From contig NZ_AUBQ01000005.1 in NCBI RefSeq assembly GCF_000429325.1, positions 344,469 through 408,468 on the forward strand: 64,000 nucleotides of DNA, read 5' to 3'. A program made the translations under genes and the position numbers. This document shows positions 46,575-54,431 of this stretch, in pieces. This DNA is from Fundidesulfovibrio putealis DSM 16056 (lineage in GTDB: Bacteria; Desulfobacterota; Desulfovibrionia; Desulfovibrionales; Desulfovibrionaceae). The stretch's first letter is position 1. Each line of letters starts with the position of its first letter. The notes beneath the pieces are model-generated. The model was given only the letters and a program-made list of their open reading frames with translations, was not told where the DNA came from and made no database searches.

Positions 46575-47720
46575 CTAGCCCCGCTCCACCACGGCGGACC
46601 CGGACACGTCCAGGTGCGGCCCTGCCGGATAGCTGCCGAGAATTCGCAGCGAGTGCAGCTCGGTCCGCAGGTCTGCGATCATGGCGGCGTACTCCTCGCT
46701 GCCCAGGTCGCACTGGAGGTCCGCGAAGAACACGTACTTCCATTTTTCGCCGCGCAGCGGGCGCGACTCCAGCTTGGTCAGGTTGATGCCCTCTCCCGCC
46801 AGCTTCGAGAGCACGGCGGACAGCGCGCCGGGCTTGTCCGGCAGGGTGAACAGGATGGAGGTCTTGTCGCGGTTGCCGGCCTTGGTCTCGGCGGGTCCGA
46901 TCACCAGAAAGCGCGTCCAGTTGTCGGGCAGGTCCTCGATGCGGCTGGCCAGCACGTTAAGCCCCAGCATCTCCGAGAGCTTCACGTGGCCGATGGCCGC
47001 CGACTTGGGGTTGTACAGCACGCGCTTGGCCGCTGCGGCCGTGGAGTCCGTGGGCACGATGCGGGCCATGGGCAGGTGCGCCTTGAGCCAGGCCCCGCAC
47101 TGGGCCAGGGGCTGCGGGTGGGAGTAGACCTCCTCGATGCGCGTCAGGTCCGTGCCCTTGGAGAGCAGCGAATGGCTGATCTTGCAGTACAGCTCGGCCT
47201 GGATGAATACCTCGTGGCGCAGGAACAGGTCCAGGCTCTGGCCCACGGTGCCCTGCAGCGAGTTCTCAAGCGGAATGACCCCAAGCTCCACGTCGCGCAG
47301 GCTCACGGCCTCGAACACCTCGTCGATGGTCCTGCGCGGCTCGAAGTCCGCGCTTTTGCCCAGGTAGCTCACCGCCGCGAAGTAGGAGAAGGTCCCGTCC
47401 GGCCCCAGGTAGGCCACCTTCTGGGTGCGCTGGAGCCTGCGCGAGCTGGACATGATCTCGCGGTATACGGCGCGCAGGTGCTCGTCGGGCAAGGGGCCGG
47501 GGTTCTCGCGCGAGAGCTTCTCCAGCACCTCTTTTTCACGGAAGGGTTTGAATACCGGCTCGTCGCTTCCGGCCTTCAGCCTGCCGACCTCAAGCGACAG
47601 GGCCGCCCGGCGGTTCAGGAGCGAGAGCAGGTCGCAGTCCACCTGGTCGATGGCGTCGCGCACGTTGTCCAGGGGCGCGTCGTGCGCCGCGTCGTCTATT
47701 TTGGGCATGTCATCGGGCAT
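46575..47720 (-). CDS. pheA: Bifunctional chorismate mutase / prephenate dehydratase
   Basis: 381 residues from ATG 47720, with AAGGAAGG 8 nt upstream. Residues 15-100 are an AroQ chorismate mutase (RDAIDQVDCDLLSLLNRRAALSLEVGRLK). Residues 105-285 are the dehydratase (YLGPDGTFSY, VIPLENSLQGTVGQSLDLF, STAAAAKRV). Residues 300-378 are an ACT domain with GALSAVLSKLAGEGINLTKLESRP, the phenylalanine-binding ESRP motif. It diverts chorismate to phenylpyruvate under Phe feedback. It begins 4 nt after the DHQ synthase II stop. Confidence 0.97.
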   Translation of the reverse strand: MPDDMPKIDDAAHDAPLDNVRDAIDQVDCDLLSLLNRRAALSLEVGRLKAGSDEPVFKPFREKEVLEKLSRENPGPLPDEHLRAVYREIMSSSRRLQRTQKVAYLGPDGTFSYFAAVSYLGKSADFEPRRTIDEVFEAVSLRDVELGVIPLENSLQGTVGQSLDLFLRHEVFIQAELYCKISHSLLSKGTDLTRIEEVYSHPQPLAQCGAWLKAHLPMARIVPTDSTAAAAKRVLYNPKSAAIGHVKLSEMLGLNVLASRIEDLPDNWTRFLVIGPAETKAGNRDKTSILFTLPDKPGALSAVLSKLAGEGINLTKLESRPLRGEKWKYVFFADLQCDLGSEEYAAMIADLRTELHSLRILGSYPAGPHLDVSGSAVVERG

Positions 47721-47724
47721 AAGC

Positions 47725-48705
47725 CTAGCCTTCCTTGATCTCTTCGCAGATGCGCATGCCAAAGTGGCGTCCGGCCTGATCCACCTTGCACAGCACCTCG
47801 TCGCCCACCTTCAGGCTGACCACGCTGACCGGTTCGCCGGTGGCGCGCGTCAGGCGGATGGTCTCGGCGTTCTGCAAAAACACCGCGCCCTCCACGCCGC
47901 AGACCGTAGCCGTGACCAGCAGCATGGGGCGGATCTCCACCTTGGTGCGCCCGATGGTGGCCAGCGACGTGGACCCGTCCGCCGACACGATGAGCACCTC
48001 GTCGCCGGAGGACAGCTCTTCCAGGTAGCTTGTGCGGTCTCCGGGCATCACGGCGTAGGCGTGCACGGCCCCGGCGTTCACGCGAAACGGGCGCGCGGCC
48101 ACGTAGGGGTTGGACTCGGTCTCGGCGTGCACCAGGAAGGTGAAGGCGCTGGAGTTCCCCACCAGCATACCCTGGCCCTTTTTGAGCATGCTCATGGTGT
48201 CCACGCACACCCGGTGGCCGAGCCCGGCGGCCTTGATGGAGGTGATCACGGCCTTCTCCAGGGGGATGGTCCCCTGGGAGAGCTTCACATCCGCCACGAT
48301 CTTTTTGAGGTCGGCGGCGGCCTGGGGCAGCGCCACGATCACGTCCACGCCGCGCTCCAGGATTCCGGCGGCAAGTCGCGCCTGATCCAGGTCCGCGACT
48401 TCAACGCCCAGGCCCACGGACTGGGCCAGGATGTTCTCCACGGGGATGATCTCCCAGCCGAGCCCCAGCACTGTCTTCTTGCCCGCGGCAAGCGCGGCCA
48501 CGGCGATGTCCTCGTCTGCCTTGGAGGCAAGCTCAACCCGAACGATATCTTCTGGGGTGAACACGTCCACCCGGCCCAGGGCGCGCACGTCGGGGGCGTG
48601 CTTGGCGTCGGTGATCACGGCGTCCACGCCGGACTCCAGGGCCAGGGTGACCAGGGTCTTGTCGAAAGGCATTGCTGAAAACCAGACCTGTTTCACTTTC
48701 GCCAC
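47725..48705 (-). CDS. 3-dehydroquinate synthase II (archaeal type)
   Basis: 326 residues from GTG 48705. Matches the AroB' family of methanogens: VWFSAMPFDKTLVTLALESGVDAVI, VEIRPMLLVTATVCGVEGAVFLQNAETIRL and GDEVLCKVDQAGRHFGM. It oxidatively deaminates and cyclises 2-amino-3,7-dideoxy-D-threo-hept-6-ulosonate (ADH) to 3-dehydroquinate with NAD+, replacing DAHP-dependent AroB. It abuts the ADH synthase stop with no gap. Together they feed the shikimate pathway. Confidence 0.93.
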   Translation of the reverse strand: MAKVKQVWFSAMPFDKTLVTLALESGVDAVITDAKHAPDVRALGRVDVFTPEDIVRVELASKADEDIAVAALAAGKKTVLGLGWEIIPVENILAQSVGLGVEVADLDQARLAAGILERGVDVIVALPQAAADLKKIVADVKLSQGTIPLEKAVITSIKAAGLGHRVCVDTMSMLKKGQGMLVGNSSAFTFLVHAETESNPYVAARPFRVNAGAVHAYAVMPGDRTSYLEELSSGDEVLIVSADGSTSLATIGRTKVEIRPMLLVTATVCGVEGAVFLQNAETIRLTRATGEPVSVVSLKVGDEVLCKVDQAGRHFGMRICEEIKEG

Positions 48706-49503
48706 CTAGTCCTTGAGGAGTTCCATGGCCTGTTCGACCTCCCAGTTGAGGTGCACCACGCCGTGCAGCGCCTGGACCAGGCGCGAGGGCTGGCCGTACT
48801 GGAAGATGTTGCGCCCGATGGACAGGCCGGAGCCGCCAGCCTGCACGGAGTCGTGGGCCATGCACACCAGGTCGCGCACGTTGGAGAGCTTGGGGCCGCC
48901 CGCGATGACCACGGGGATGCAGCAGGCGTCGCAGACCTTGGCGAAGCTCTCGATGTCGCCGGTGTAGGGAACCTTCACCACGTCCGCGCCGAGTTCCAGG
49001 CCCACGCGGGCGCAGTGGGCCACCACGTCGGGGTCGTACTCGTTCTTCACCTTGGGGCCGCGCGCGTAGACCATGGCCAGCACGGGAACGCCCCAGTCGG
49101 AAGCGGAGGAGGAGATGTGGCCGAAGTCTTCGAGCATGTGGCGCTCGGTCTCGTCGCCCAGGTTGATGTGCAGGGACACGCCGTCCGCGCCGAGCTTCAG
49201 GGCGTCCTCGACGGTGCCCACGAGGGTCTTGGCGTTGGGGAAGGGCGAGATGGTGGTGGAGGCGGAGAGATGGATGATGAGGCCCACGTCGCGGCCGCGT
49301 TTGCGGTGGGAGCAGCGCACCAGGCCCTTGTGCATGAGAACCGCGTTGGCGCCGCCTTCGGCCACCTGGTTTATGGTCTCGCGCATGTCGATCAGCCCGT
49401 CGATGGGGCCGACGGTCACGCCGTGGTCCATGGGCACGATTATCGTGCGGTTGGTGTTGCGGTTGAAGATGCGTTCGAGGCGGACGGCTTTTCCGATAAG
49501 CAT
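48706..49503 (-). CDS. ADH synthase (2-amino-3,7-dideoxy-D-threo-hept-6-ulosonate synthase)
   Basis: 265 residues, class I aldolase (DeoC/FbaB) fold. [26 protein letters not shown] (Y146) and the Schiff-base lysine in GADVVKVPY (K177) match the methanogen AroA' enzyme, which joins 6-deoxy-5-ketofructose 1-phosphate and aspartate semialdehyde. A fructose-bisphosphate aldolase alternative is less likely given the DHQ synthase II neighbour. GGAGG is 9 nt upstream. It is the first structural gene after the attenuator. Confidence 0.93.
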   Translation of the reverse strand: MLIGKAVRLERIFNRNTNRTIIVPMDHGVTVGPIDGLIDMRETINQVAEGGANAVLMHKGLVRCSHRKRGRDVGLIIHLSASTTISPFPNAKTLVGTVEDALKLGADGVSLHINLGDETERHMLEDFGHISSSASDWGVPVLAMVYARGPKVKNEYDPDVVAHCARVGLELGADVVKVPYTGDIESFAKVCDACCIPVVIAGGPKLSNVRDLVCMAHDSVQAGGSGLSIGRNIFQYGQPSRLVQALHGVVHLNWEVEQAMELLKD

Positions 49504-49556
49504 GAGTCAATTCCTCCGGGTTTGCACCGGGGTCCGCTGGAGCCTGCGGACCTGGG

Positions 49557-49594
49557 ATGAAAAAGAAGGGCCGCCGGCTTTTCGCCAGCGGCCC
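49557..49594 (-). terminator. Attenuator terminator of the aromatic amino acid operon
   Basis: On minus: GGGCCGCTGGC (segment 3, 49594-49584), loop GAAAA, GCCGGCGGCCC (segment 4, 49578-49568), an 11-bp stem with one U-G, followed by TTCTTTTTC. It stands between the leader peptide and ADH synthase. Segment 3 is complementary to GCCAGCGG inside the leader ORF (segment 2, 49653-49646), which in turn pairs with CCGCTGGC (segment 1, 49691-49684). This is the 1-2-3-4 layout of ribosome-dependent attenuation. Confidence 0.88.
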
Positions 49595-49623
49595 TCGGTG
49601 TGGTGTGGTTGTCGTCTCCGATC

Positions 49624-49710
49624 TTACCGTGCACCTCTCCCGATACCGCTGGCGCGGCTAAACCAATAAAAGGACCAAAAGAAGCCAGCGGCAAAGTTCA
49701 GGGAGTGCAT
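49624..49710 (-). CDS. Aromatic leader peptide (Phe/Trp/Tyr attenuation)
   Basis: 28 codons, ATG 49710 to TAA 49626-49624. Residues 9-17 read GFFWSFYWF; in total the peptide has five Phe, two Trp and one Tyr. Codons 7-9 contain RNA segment 1 and codons 19-22 contain segment 2. A ribosome stalled at codons 10-17 for lack of charged tRNA would mask segment 1, free segment 2 to pair with segment 3, and prevent the terminator. The genes downstream make exactly these three amino acids. No Shine-Dalgarno is evident, and the nearest promoter would start the RNA at or next to the ATG. It is not annotated by length-based gene finders. Confidence 0.82.
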   Translation of the reverse strand: MHSLNFAAGFFWSFYWFSRASGIGRGAR

Positions 49711-49718
49711 GGACGGAA

Positions 49719-49748
49719 GAAGTACCCGCCCTGCGGCGAGCCTGTCAA
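49719..49748 (-). promoter_or_regulatory. Candidate promoter of the aromatic operon
   Basis: On minus, perfect TTGACA (49748-49743), 18 nt, TACTTC (49724-49719). The -10 is weak. With usual spacing transcription would begin within 1-3 nt of the leader ATG (49710), implying a leaderless leader-peptide mRNA. Confidence 0.45.
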
Positions 49749-49774
49749 GAGGGACGGCGCGAAATTTGCGTGAA

Positions 49775-50089
49775 ATGGCAAATTCGGGGGGTTGGCGCCA
49801 TCATCACGGGCGCCACAAGGCGGATTTCGAGGACGCCAAACGGTTCCGAACCCAGCAGCGAGTCGGCGTCGTGTTCCAGAAACTGGCCAAGCACGACCCC
49901 CTCTACGGCCTGACCAAGGACGTGATGGAGCATTACCTGGAGCGGCTTCCCCGCTCGGCGCAACGCGCTGTGCAGAGGATGTTCGCCCGCTGCCCGCATG
50001 AGGCGCTGGACTTCTACAAGGAAGTCCGGGAGGCGGCGGCGGAGGTCACCCGCATCCGCCACAAGCGCCGTTCACGCCGGGCCAGTTAA
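49775..50089 (+). CDS. Hypothetical small basic protein
   Basis: 104 residues from ATG 49775; an ATG at 49709 with AGGGAG 3 nt upstream would give 126 residues but overlaps the divergent leader peptide and promoter. The product is rich in Arg, Lys and His (WRHHHGRHK at the start, RIRHKRRSRRAS at the end) with a helical middle (LTKDVMEHYLERLPRSAQRAVQRMF). It could bind nucleic acid, but no family is recognised. It is divergent from the aromatic operon. Confidence 0.5.
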   Translation: MANSGGWRHHHGRHKADFEDAKRFRTQQRVGVVFQKLAKHDPLYGLTKDVMEHYLERLPRSAQRAVQRMFARCPHEALDFYKEVREAAAEVTRIRHKRRSRRAS

Positions 50090-50184
50090 GAGGACTGGGC
50101 GGGCAGGCCCTGGGGCTTCGATGGCGAAGACGAGAAAACGATGCGGGAAGGCCATCCTTCCCGCACGCGACAAGGAGAATAATC

Positions 50185-50661
50185 GTGGAGAAGTTTATCG
50201 CAAATCTTGCGAACAATTACGTAAGCGCAAAAGACGAGGGAATTGAAGCGGCGCTGATTGCAGCGAACGATACGGGCATCGGGCAGGCCACGCCGGTTGC
50301 CGGGGCTCCGGGGACTGAGCCGTCGCTGAACGAAGGAACTCAGGCGGCATATGACCGGATTACCGGGAAGCTGCCGAAGTTCCAGGTTCCTGAAACGAAA
50401 ACGATGGAGGACCACTACAAGTTCCGTCTCGCCGAAGCGGAAAAGAAGGGGGATAAGTCAACGGCTGACGAGATCATGAAAGAAATGGCTCCGATTGTCG
50501 GTGGTGCCATGGTTGGGAGTGCGTACGGTCCCGGTTGGGGGAGTTTGGCCGGGGCTACCATCGCCGGGATTGCGAACTCTGATCCATTTCGTCCCTCAAA
50601 TCACGGAGATTTGGACGACCTGCCAGATTCTCACAACGGCCTTGGGCGCGCCATACCATAA
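50185..50661 (+). CDS. Hypothetical protein with Gly-rich hydrophobic segment
   Basis: 158 residues from GTG 50185, with AAGGAG 7 nt upstream. The N-terminal part is Ala-rich and soluble (IEAALIAANDTGIGQATPV). Residues 108-133 form a glycine-zipper-like hydrophobic stretch (APIVGGAMVGSAYGPGWG, then SLAGATIAGIA) reminiscent of bacteriocin or membrane-inserting peptides. The C-terminus is acidic (GDLDDLPDSHNGLG). No double-glycine leader or export genes are nearby. It is unrecognised; the good ribosome-binding site supports it being real. Confidence 0.55.
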   Translation: MEKFIANLANNYVSAKDEGIEAALIAANDTGIGQATPVAGAPGTEPSLNEGTQAAYDRITGKLPKFQVPETKTMEDHYKFRLAEAEKKGDKSTADEIMKEMAPIVGGAMVGSAYGPGWGSLAGATIAGIANSDPFRPSNHGDLDDLPDSHNGLGRAIP

Positions 50662-50797
50662 GCTTGAAGGAGTGATAGGGGGAGGATTCTCACTCCCCCA
50701 TACTCATTTCAGCATACTGCAAAGCACAAGGTTCGGTTCTATGAAGTTAAAGTATGATGAGACAAAAGTGAAAATGTAGGCACAGATTTTTACAAAA

Positions 50798-50953
50798 TCA
50801 AATAAATCCATGAATCCACCTGTATGCCTTGGAGATGACACATTCATCCAAGTGGTACACCCATTTCGCAAGTTTATGCGAACCGAGAATTATAGTCAAA
50901 GATACAGCCGTCTCAATTAAATCTCCTCTCTCCATGATACTCGGTCTAGCCAT
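50798..50953 (-). CDS. Tiny protein overlapping the upstream membrane ORF
   Basis: 51 residues from ATG 50953, overlapping the stop of the preceding ORF by 8 nt (ATGGCTAG). An alternative ATG is at 50935. Content: MERGDLIETAVSLTIILGSHKLAKWVYHLDE, so a moderately hydrophobic helix in the middle, and aromatic residues near the end (AYRWIHGFI). Low GC. The overlap suggests translational coupling. No family recognised. Confidence 0.4.
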   Translation of the reverse strand: MARPSIMERGDLIETAVSLTIILGSHKLAKWVYHLDECVISKAYRWIHGFI

Positions 50954-51113
50954 GCTGCCCCGCCTTGATGAGATAGATAATGATACACGACACAATGAGG
51001 CTGAATGCGGCAAGCCCAAGCTCGAAAATCAGTCTGTAAAAGATTGGTTTTCCATATCGCACTCGCTTCTTGTTCCACCACCAGACGAAAGGCTCTTTCG
51101 TAGACATACTCAC
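50946..51113 (-). CDS. Small single-pass membrane protein
   Basis: 55 residues from GTG 51113 (GGAG 6 nt upstream) or 53 from ATG 51107. A cationic aromatic N-terminus (FVWWWNKKRVRYGKPIFYR) is followed by one TM helix (LGLAAFSLIVSCIIIYLI) and a short tail KAGQHG. The W/K-rich interface plus one helix is typical of small membrane proteins or type I toxin-like peptides. It is served by a near-consensus promoter at 51281-51310 with a leader of about 160 nt. No family recognised. Confidence 0.5.
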   Translation of the reverse strand: MSMSTKEPFVWWWNKKRVRYGKPIFYRLIFELGLAAFSLIVSCIIIYLIKAGQHG

Positions 51114-51426
51114 ACTGCACTCCAAAGAAGTAATCGAGATTTCCCTCTCTCGCCCTCAAAGACGAACAAGCCCGGACAACCGCCCGGATTCCTGCGGCCA
51201 GCCCTAATTGTCGCTCAACGTGCGTGGCAACGAAGCCGCGCAGGCAAGCAATGGTCATCCAGCCTGACGGTCTGTGAATATTTATATCGACTCCTGGAAG
51301 GGCATGTCAACGGGAATGGTGCGCGGGGCGTGTCCAGCCTAATCCCCCAGCGGCGCGCCGGGGTGGAGATCATCGGTTCTCGCGACGGCCTGAGAGCCCC
51401 CGCTCGTCTGACTCTGCCGCCCTGCG
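51114..51426. other. Leader/promoter region of the tiny ORFs and 3' flank of the sensor kinase
   Basis: 313 nt. On minus it holds the TTGACA/TATAAA promoter and the long untranslated leader of the small membrane ORF, in which a 113-codon frame from 51258 is open but unsupported. No clear terminator for the hybrid kinase (ending 51427) was found. Confidence 0.4.
51281..51310 (-). promoter_or_regulatory. Strong sigma-70-like promoter for the tiny membrane ORFs
   Basis: On minus, TTGACA (51310-51305), 18 nt, TATAAA (51286-51281). Predicted start near 51274. It is one of the best -35/-10 matches in the window. Confidence 0.6.
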
Positions 51427-54279
51427 TCAGGCTTTCGGGACCAGCCGCGCCTCCTCGGCTGCGCTGCCGATGGGGAAGCTCAGCTCCATCCTGGCTCCCG
51501 GGGCGCAGGACATGCGCAGCTCGCCCCTGAGCTGCCGGGTGAGTTCCGAGACCAACTGCAAGCCGAGGTTCTGGGATTCGTCCATGTCCAGGCTCTCCGG
51601 GAAACAGGGGCCGTCGTCCTGCACCACCAGCACGGCCCGCCCGTCGCTGGCGGAGAGGGACACTCCGAGCATGCCGTTTCGCCCGTCGGCGAAGGCGTGC
51701 TTCAGGGCGTTGGTGACCAGTTCGTTCAGCAGCAGGCCGCAGGGCACGGCGCTGTCGATTCCCAGGGTGACCGGCTCGGCGTTGACGTGGGCTTCCACCA
51801 TGCCGACCCGGGTGCTGAACGCGGCTGTGACGCTGTCCACCAGGCTGGCGATATAGGGGGCCATGTCGATGGCGGTCAGGCTCCCGGACTTGTAGAGTTG
51901 TTCGTGGATGAGGGCCATGGACCTGATGCGCGCGGAGAGCTGTCCGGCGCGTTCGGCCTCTTCGGGGCCGGAGGCGTCGTCGAACTGCAGGGCGATCAGG
52001 CTGGTGATGATCTGGAGGTTGTTCTTCACCCTGTGGTGGATCTCCTTGAGCAACGTTTCCTTCTCGGCCAGCGAGCGCCGGAGGGCCTCTTCGGAGTTCT
52101 TGCGGGCCTGGATGTCCTCCACCATCGAGATGAAATACTGCGGTTCCCCTGCGTCGTCCCGGACAAGCGACACGGTGAGGCACACCCATGCGTGTTCCCC
52201 GGTCTTGCGGACGTAGCGTTTATCGATGGAGTAGGTCTTGATTTCCCCGGACAACACCTGCGCGACCAAGGCCAGGTCGGCGTCGAGATCGTCCGGGTGG
52301 GTGATGTCCTGGAAGGTCAGCAGCCGGATTTCCTCCGGCGAGTACCCTGTGATGCTGCACAGCTTGTTGTTCACCATCAGCCAGCGCCCGTCGAGCCCAA
52401 CGTGTGCGATGCCCACGGCGGCCTGTTCGAAGGTGGCCTGGAAGCGCTTCTGGTTCTCGCGCAGCACGGCTGCGTGGCGCTTGCTGTTCTTTATCAGGTT
52501 ATCGGCCTTGGCCAGGAGTTCCTGAACCGAAAAGGGCTTGGTGATGTAGTCCTGGACGCCTTCGCGCAGCAGCGAGAGCCGGGCGTCGTCATCGGCCTTG
52601 GCCGTGAGCATGATCACGGGGACCTCGTCGAGTTCCGGGTGCAGCCTCATCTCGCGCACCATCCGGTCGCCGGTCACCAGGGGCATCATCATGTCGGTCA
52701 GGATGAGGTCGGGTTTCAGGCGCAGGGCCATTTCGAGCCCTTCCTGGCCGTTGAAGGCGCTGGCGGTGCGGTATCTGGCCTCCAGGGACTGCCGGATGAA
52801 GGCGTTCATGTCCGCGTTGTCCTCGACGATGAGCACGAGGCCCGCATCCGGCAGGACTGCTGGGGAACAGCCCTGCGCAGGCGCTGGGCCGGTCGTCTGT
52901 TCATGCCCGGCCTGTTGCGTCAGCGTATCATCGAGAAAGACCGTGGAGCGCTGGATGACGGCCCCAGGCGGGGCGGCCAGCGGCAGGGACACCGTAAACG
53001 AGGCTCCGCCCAGGAGAGAGGCTCCGTAGGCGATGCTCCCCTTATGCAATTCGGCGAATTCCTTGCAGATTGCCAGGCCAAGTCCCGTGCCGCCGAACCT
53101 CCGGGAGGCGTCGCCCTCGGCCTGCCTGAACCGCTCGAACACGGCCTGGCGCATGCCCTGCGGCACTCCTGGCCCGCTGTCCTCCACCCGCAGGACGAGG
53201 ACGTCGGCTTTCATGGTCAGATTCAGGACGATTTCCCCTCCCTGGGGAGTGAACTTGAACGCGTTGGACAGCAGATTGAGTATGATCCGCTGGTATTTCT
53301 CGGCGTCCAGCTGGGCCGTTAGCTGCGGGGGCGTGCGGACGTAGAAGCGTATCCCCATGTCCTGGGCGAGCGATTCGAAGTGCGAGGCGGTCAGGGATGC
53401 GAGATGGGCGGCGTTCACATCGCTGTAGCGGACATCCATTCGTCCCGCCTCGACTTTGGCGACGTCCAGCAGGTCGCTCACGTGGCGGTAGAGTTGGCGG
53501 GCGTTGCGTTGCATCATGCCCAGGTCGTGGTGGATGTGTTCCGGCAGGTCCGGCAGTGACAACAGTCTGCCGATGGGGCCAAGTATCAGGGTCAGGGGCG
53601 TGCGCAGTTCGTGGCTGACGTTGGCGAAGAACTGGGTCTTGAGCTCATCCAACTCCCGCGTTTTCTGATACAGGCGGGTGATCTCTTCGTTGGCCTGCTT
53701 GAGGCTGGCGCTGGCCTCGGCGACTTCCCTGGCGCGTGAATAGATCTCGGCCTCCATCTGCGTTTCCCGCGCGAGCATTTCCTGGGTCAGGCGGGACTGT
53801 TCCACTCCGCGCTGCTTGACCTGGACGAAGTCGGTGATGTCCTCCACCCGGTGGATGATGTAGGCCAGCGAGCCGTCGGGATTCAGCACCGGCGAGTTGA
53901 GGGGGCTCCAGAAGCGGGTCTCGAAGCCGCCGCCTTCGTTTTCAGGCTTTCGGATGTCGTATTTCTGCACCGGCATGGCGTCCGGGGCGCGGGTTTGCAG
54001 GACGCGGTGCAACGAGGCGTTCAGGTTGCGCACGCCCTCGGTGGCAGGGTCGTCCGGGTTGTCCGGGAATACCTCGAAGATGCCCTTGCCGAGGATGCCC
54101 TCGCGCACGGTCTTGGTGGCGTTGAGGTATGCGTCGCTTACGGCCACGATGCGCAGCGTATTGTCGAGAGCGAGGAAAAGGCCAGGGGAGGATTCAAAAA
54201 GCGTTTTGAAATCCGGGCTGTTGTCCGAAATGTGGACGGCCATGGTATGGTTGGTGCTGTTTTCGGACGCTTGACCCAT
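51427..54279 (-). CDS. Hybrid sensor histidine kinase with two kinase cores
   Basis: 950 residues. In order: PAS (about 22-150), coiled coil (160-210), HisKA with H223 in FFANVSHELRTPL, HATPase (N box NLLSNAFKFT near 337; G boxes DSGPGVP and GGTGLGLAI), receiver with D487 and phospho-Asp D529 (LTDMMMP) and K581, second PAS (610-725), then a HisKA_2/HWE-type core with EIHHRVKNNLQ (H748) and a second ATPase domain (LLLNELVTNALKHAF). No TM segment, so the sensor is cytoplasmic. Two different kinase types in one chain is unusual. No output regulator is adjacent, though a lone receiver lies at 57.4 kb. Confidence 0.93.
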   Translation of the reverse strand: MGQASENSTNHTMAVHISDNSPDFKTLFESSPGLFLALDNTLRIVAVSDAYLNATKTVREGILGKGIFEVFPDNPDDPATEGVRNLNASLHRVLQTRAPDAMPVQKYDIRKPENEGGGFETRFWSPLNSPVLNPDGSLAYIIHRVEDITDFVQVKQRGVEQSRLTQEMLARETQMEAEIYSRAREVAEASASLKQANEEITRLYQKTRELDELKTQFFANVSHELRTPLTLILGPIGRLLSLPDLPEHIHHDLGMMQRNARQLYRHVSDLLDVAKVEAGRMDVRYSDVNAAHLASLTASHFESLAQDMGIRFYVRTPPQLTAQLDAEKYQRIILNLLSNAFKFTPQGGEIVLNLTMKADVLVLRVEDSGPGVPQGMRQAVFERFRQAEGDASRRFGGTGLGLAICKEFAELHKGSIAYGASLLGGASFTVSLPLAAPPGAVIQRSTVFLDDTLTQQAGHEQTTGPAPAQGCSPAVLPDAGLVLIVEDNADMNAFIRQSLEARYRTASAFNGQEGLEMALRLKPDLILTDMMMPLVTGDRMVREMRLHPELDEVPVIMLTAKADDDARLSLLREGVQDYITKPFSVQELLAKADNLIKNSKRHAAVLRENQKRFQATFEQAAVGIAHVGLDGRWLMVNNKLCSITGYSPEEIRLLTFQDITHPDDLDADLALVAQVLSGEIKTYSIDKRYVRKTGEHAWVCLTVSLVRDDAGEPQYFISMVEDIQARKNSEEALRRSLAEKETLLKEIHHRVKNNLQIITSLIALQFDDASGPEEAERAGQLSARIRSMALIHEQLYKSGSLTAIDMAPYIASLVDSVTAAFSTRVGMVEAHVNAEPVTLGIDSAVPCGLLLNELVTNALKHAFADGRNGMLGVSLSASDGRAVLVVQDDGPCFPESLDMDESQNLGLQLVSELTRQLRGELRMSCAPGARMELSFPIGSAAEEARLVPKA

Positions 54280-54431
54280 TGCATAATCCTTTGCAAAGTT
54301 CCCTAGGCTCGATCTGAATCATGTGTACATTCATATCCTCTTTTGTTTGGCGTTTGTAAATAGTCAGGACGGTATTTGTCAGGCCTCGGTGCAGATCTGG
54401 CGCGGCACGGCATATTTGGATGTTCTAATAA

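Noticed and set aside
49709..49774. N-terminal extension of the gene at 49775
   Set aside because: It has an AGGGAG site, but the added residues look random and overlap the divergent leader peptide and promoter.
50678..50699. GGGGGAG / CTCCCCC hairpin after the 158-aa gene
   Set aside because: A 7-bp stem with an 8-nt loop and no U-tract. It is too weak to list as a terminator.
50917..51258. 113-codon minus-strand frame beginning just after the predicted start at 51274
   Set aside because: Its second half is another frame of the small membrane ORF, which has the better features (TM helix, ribosome-binding site). The product has no recognisable pattern. It is not excluded as a leader ORF.
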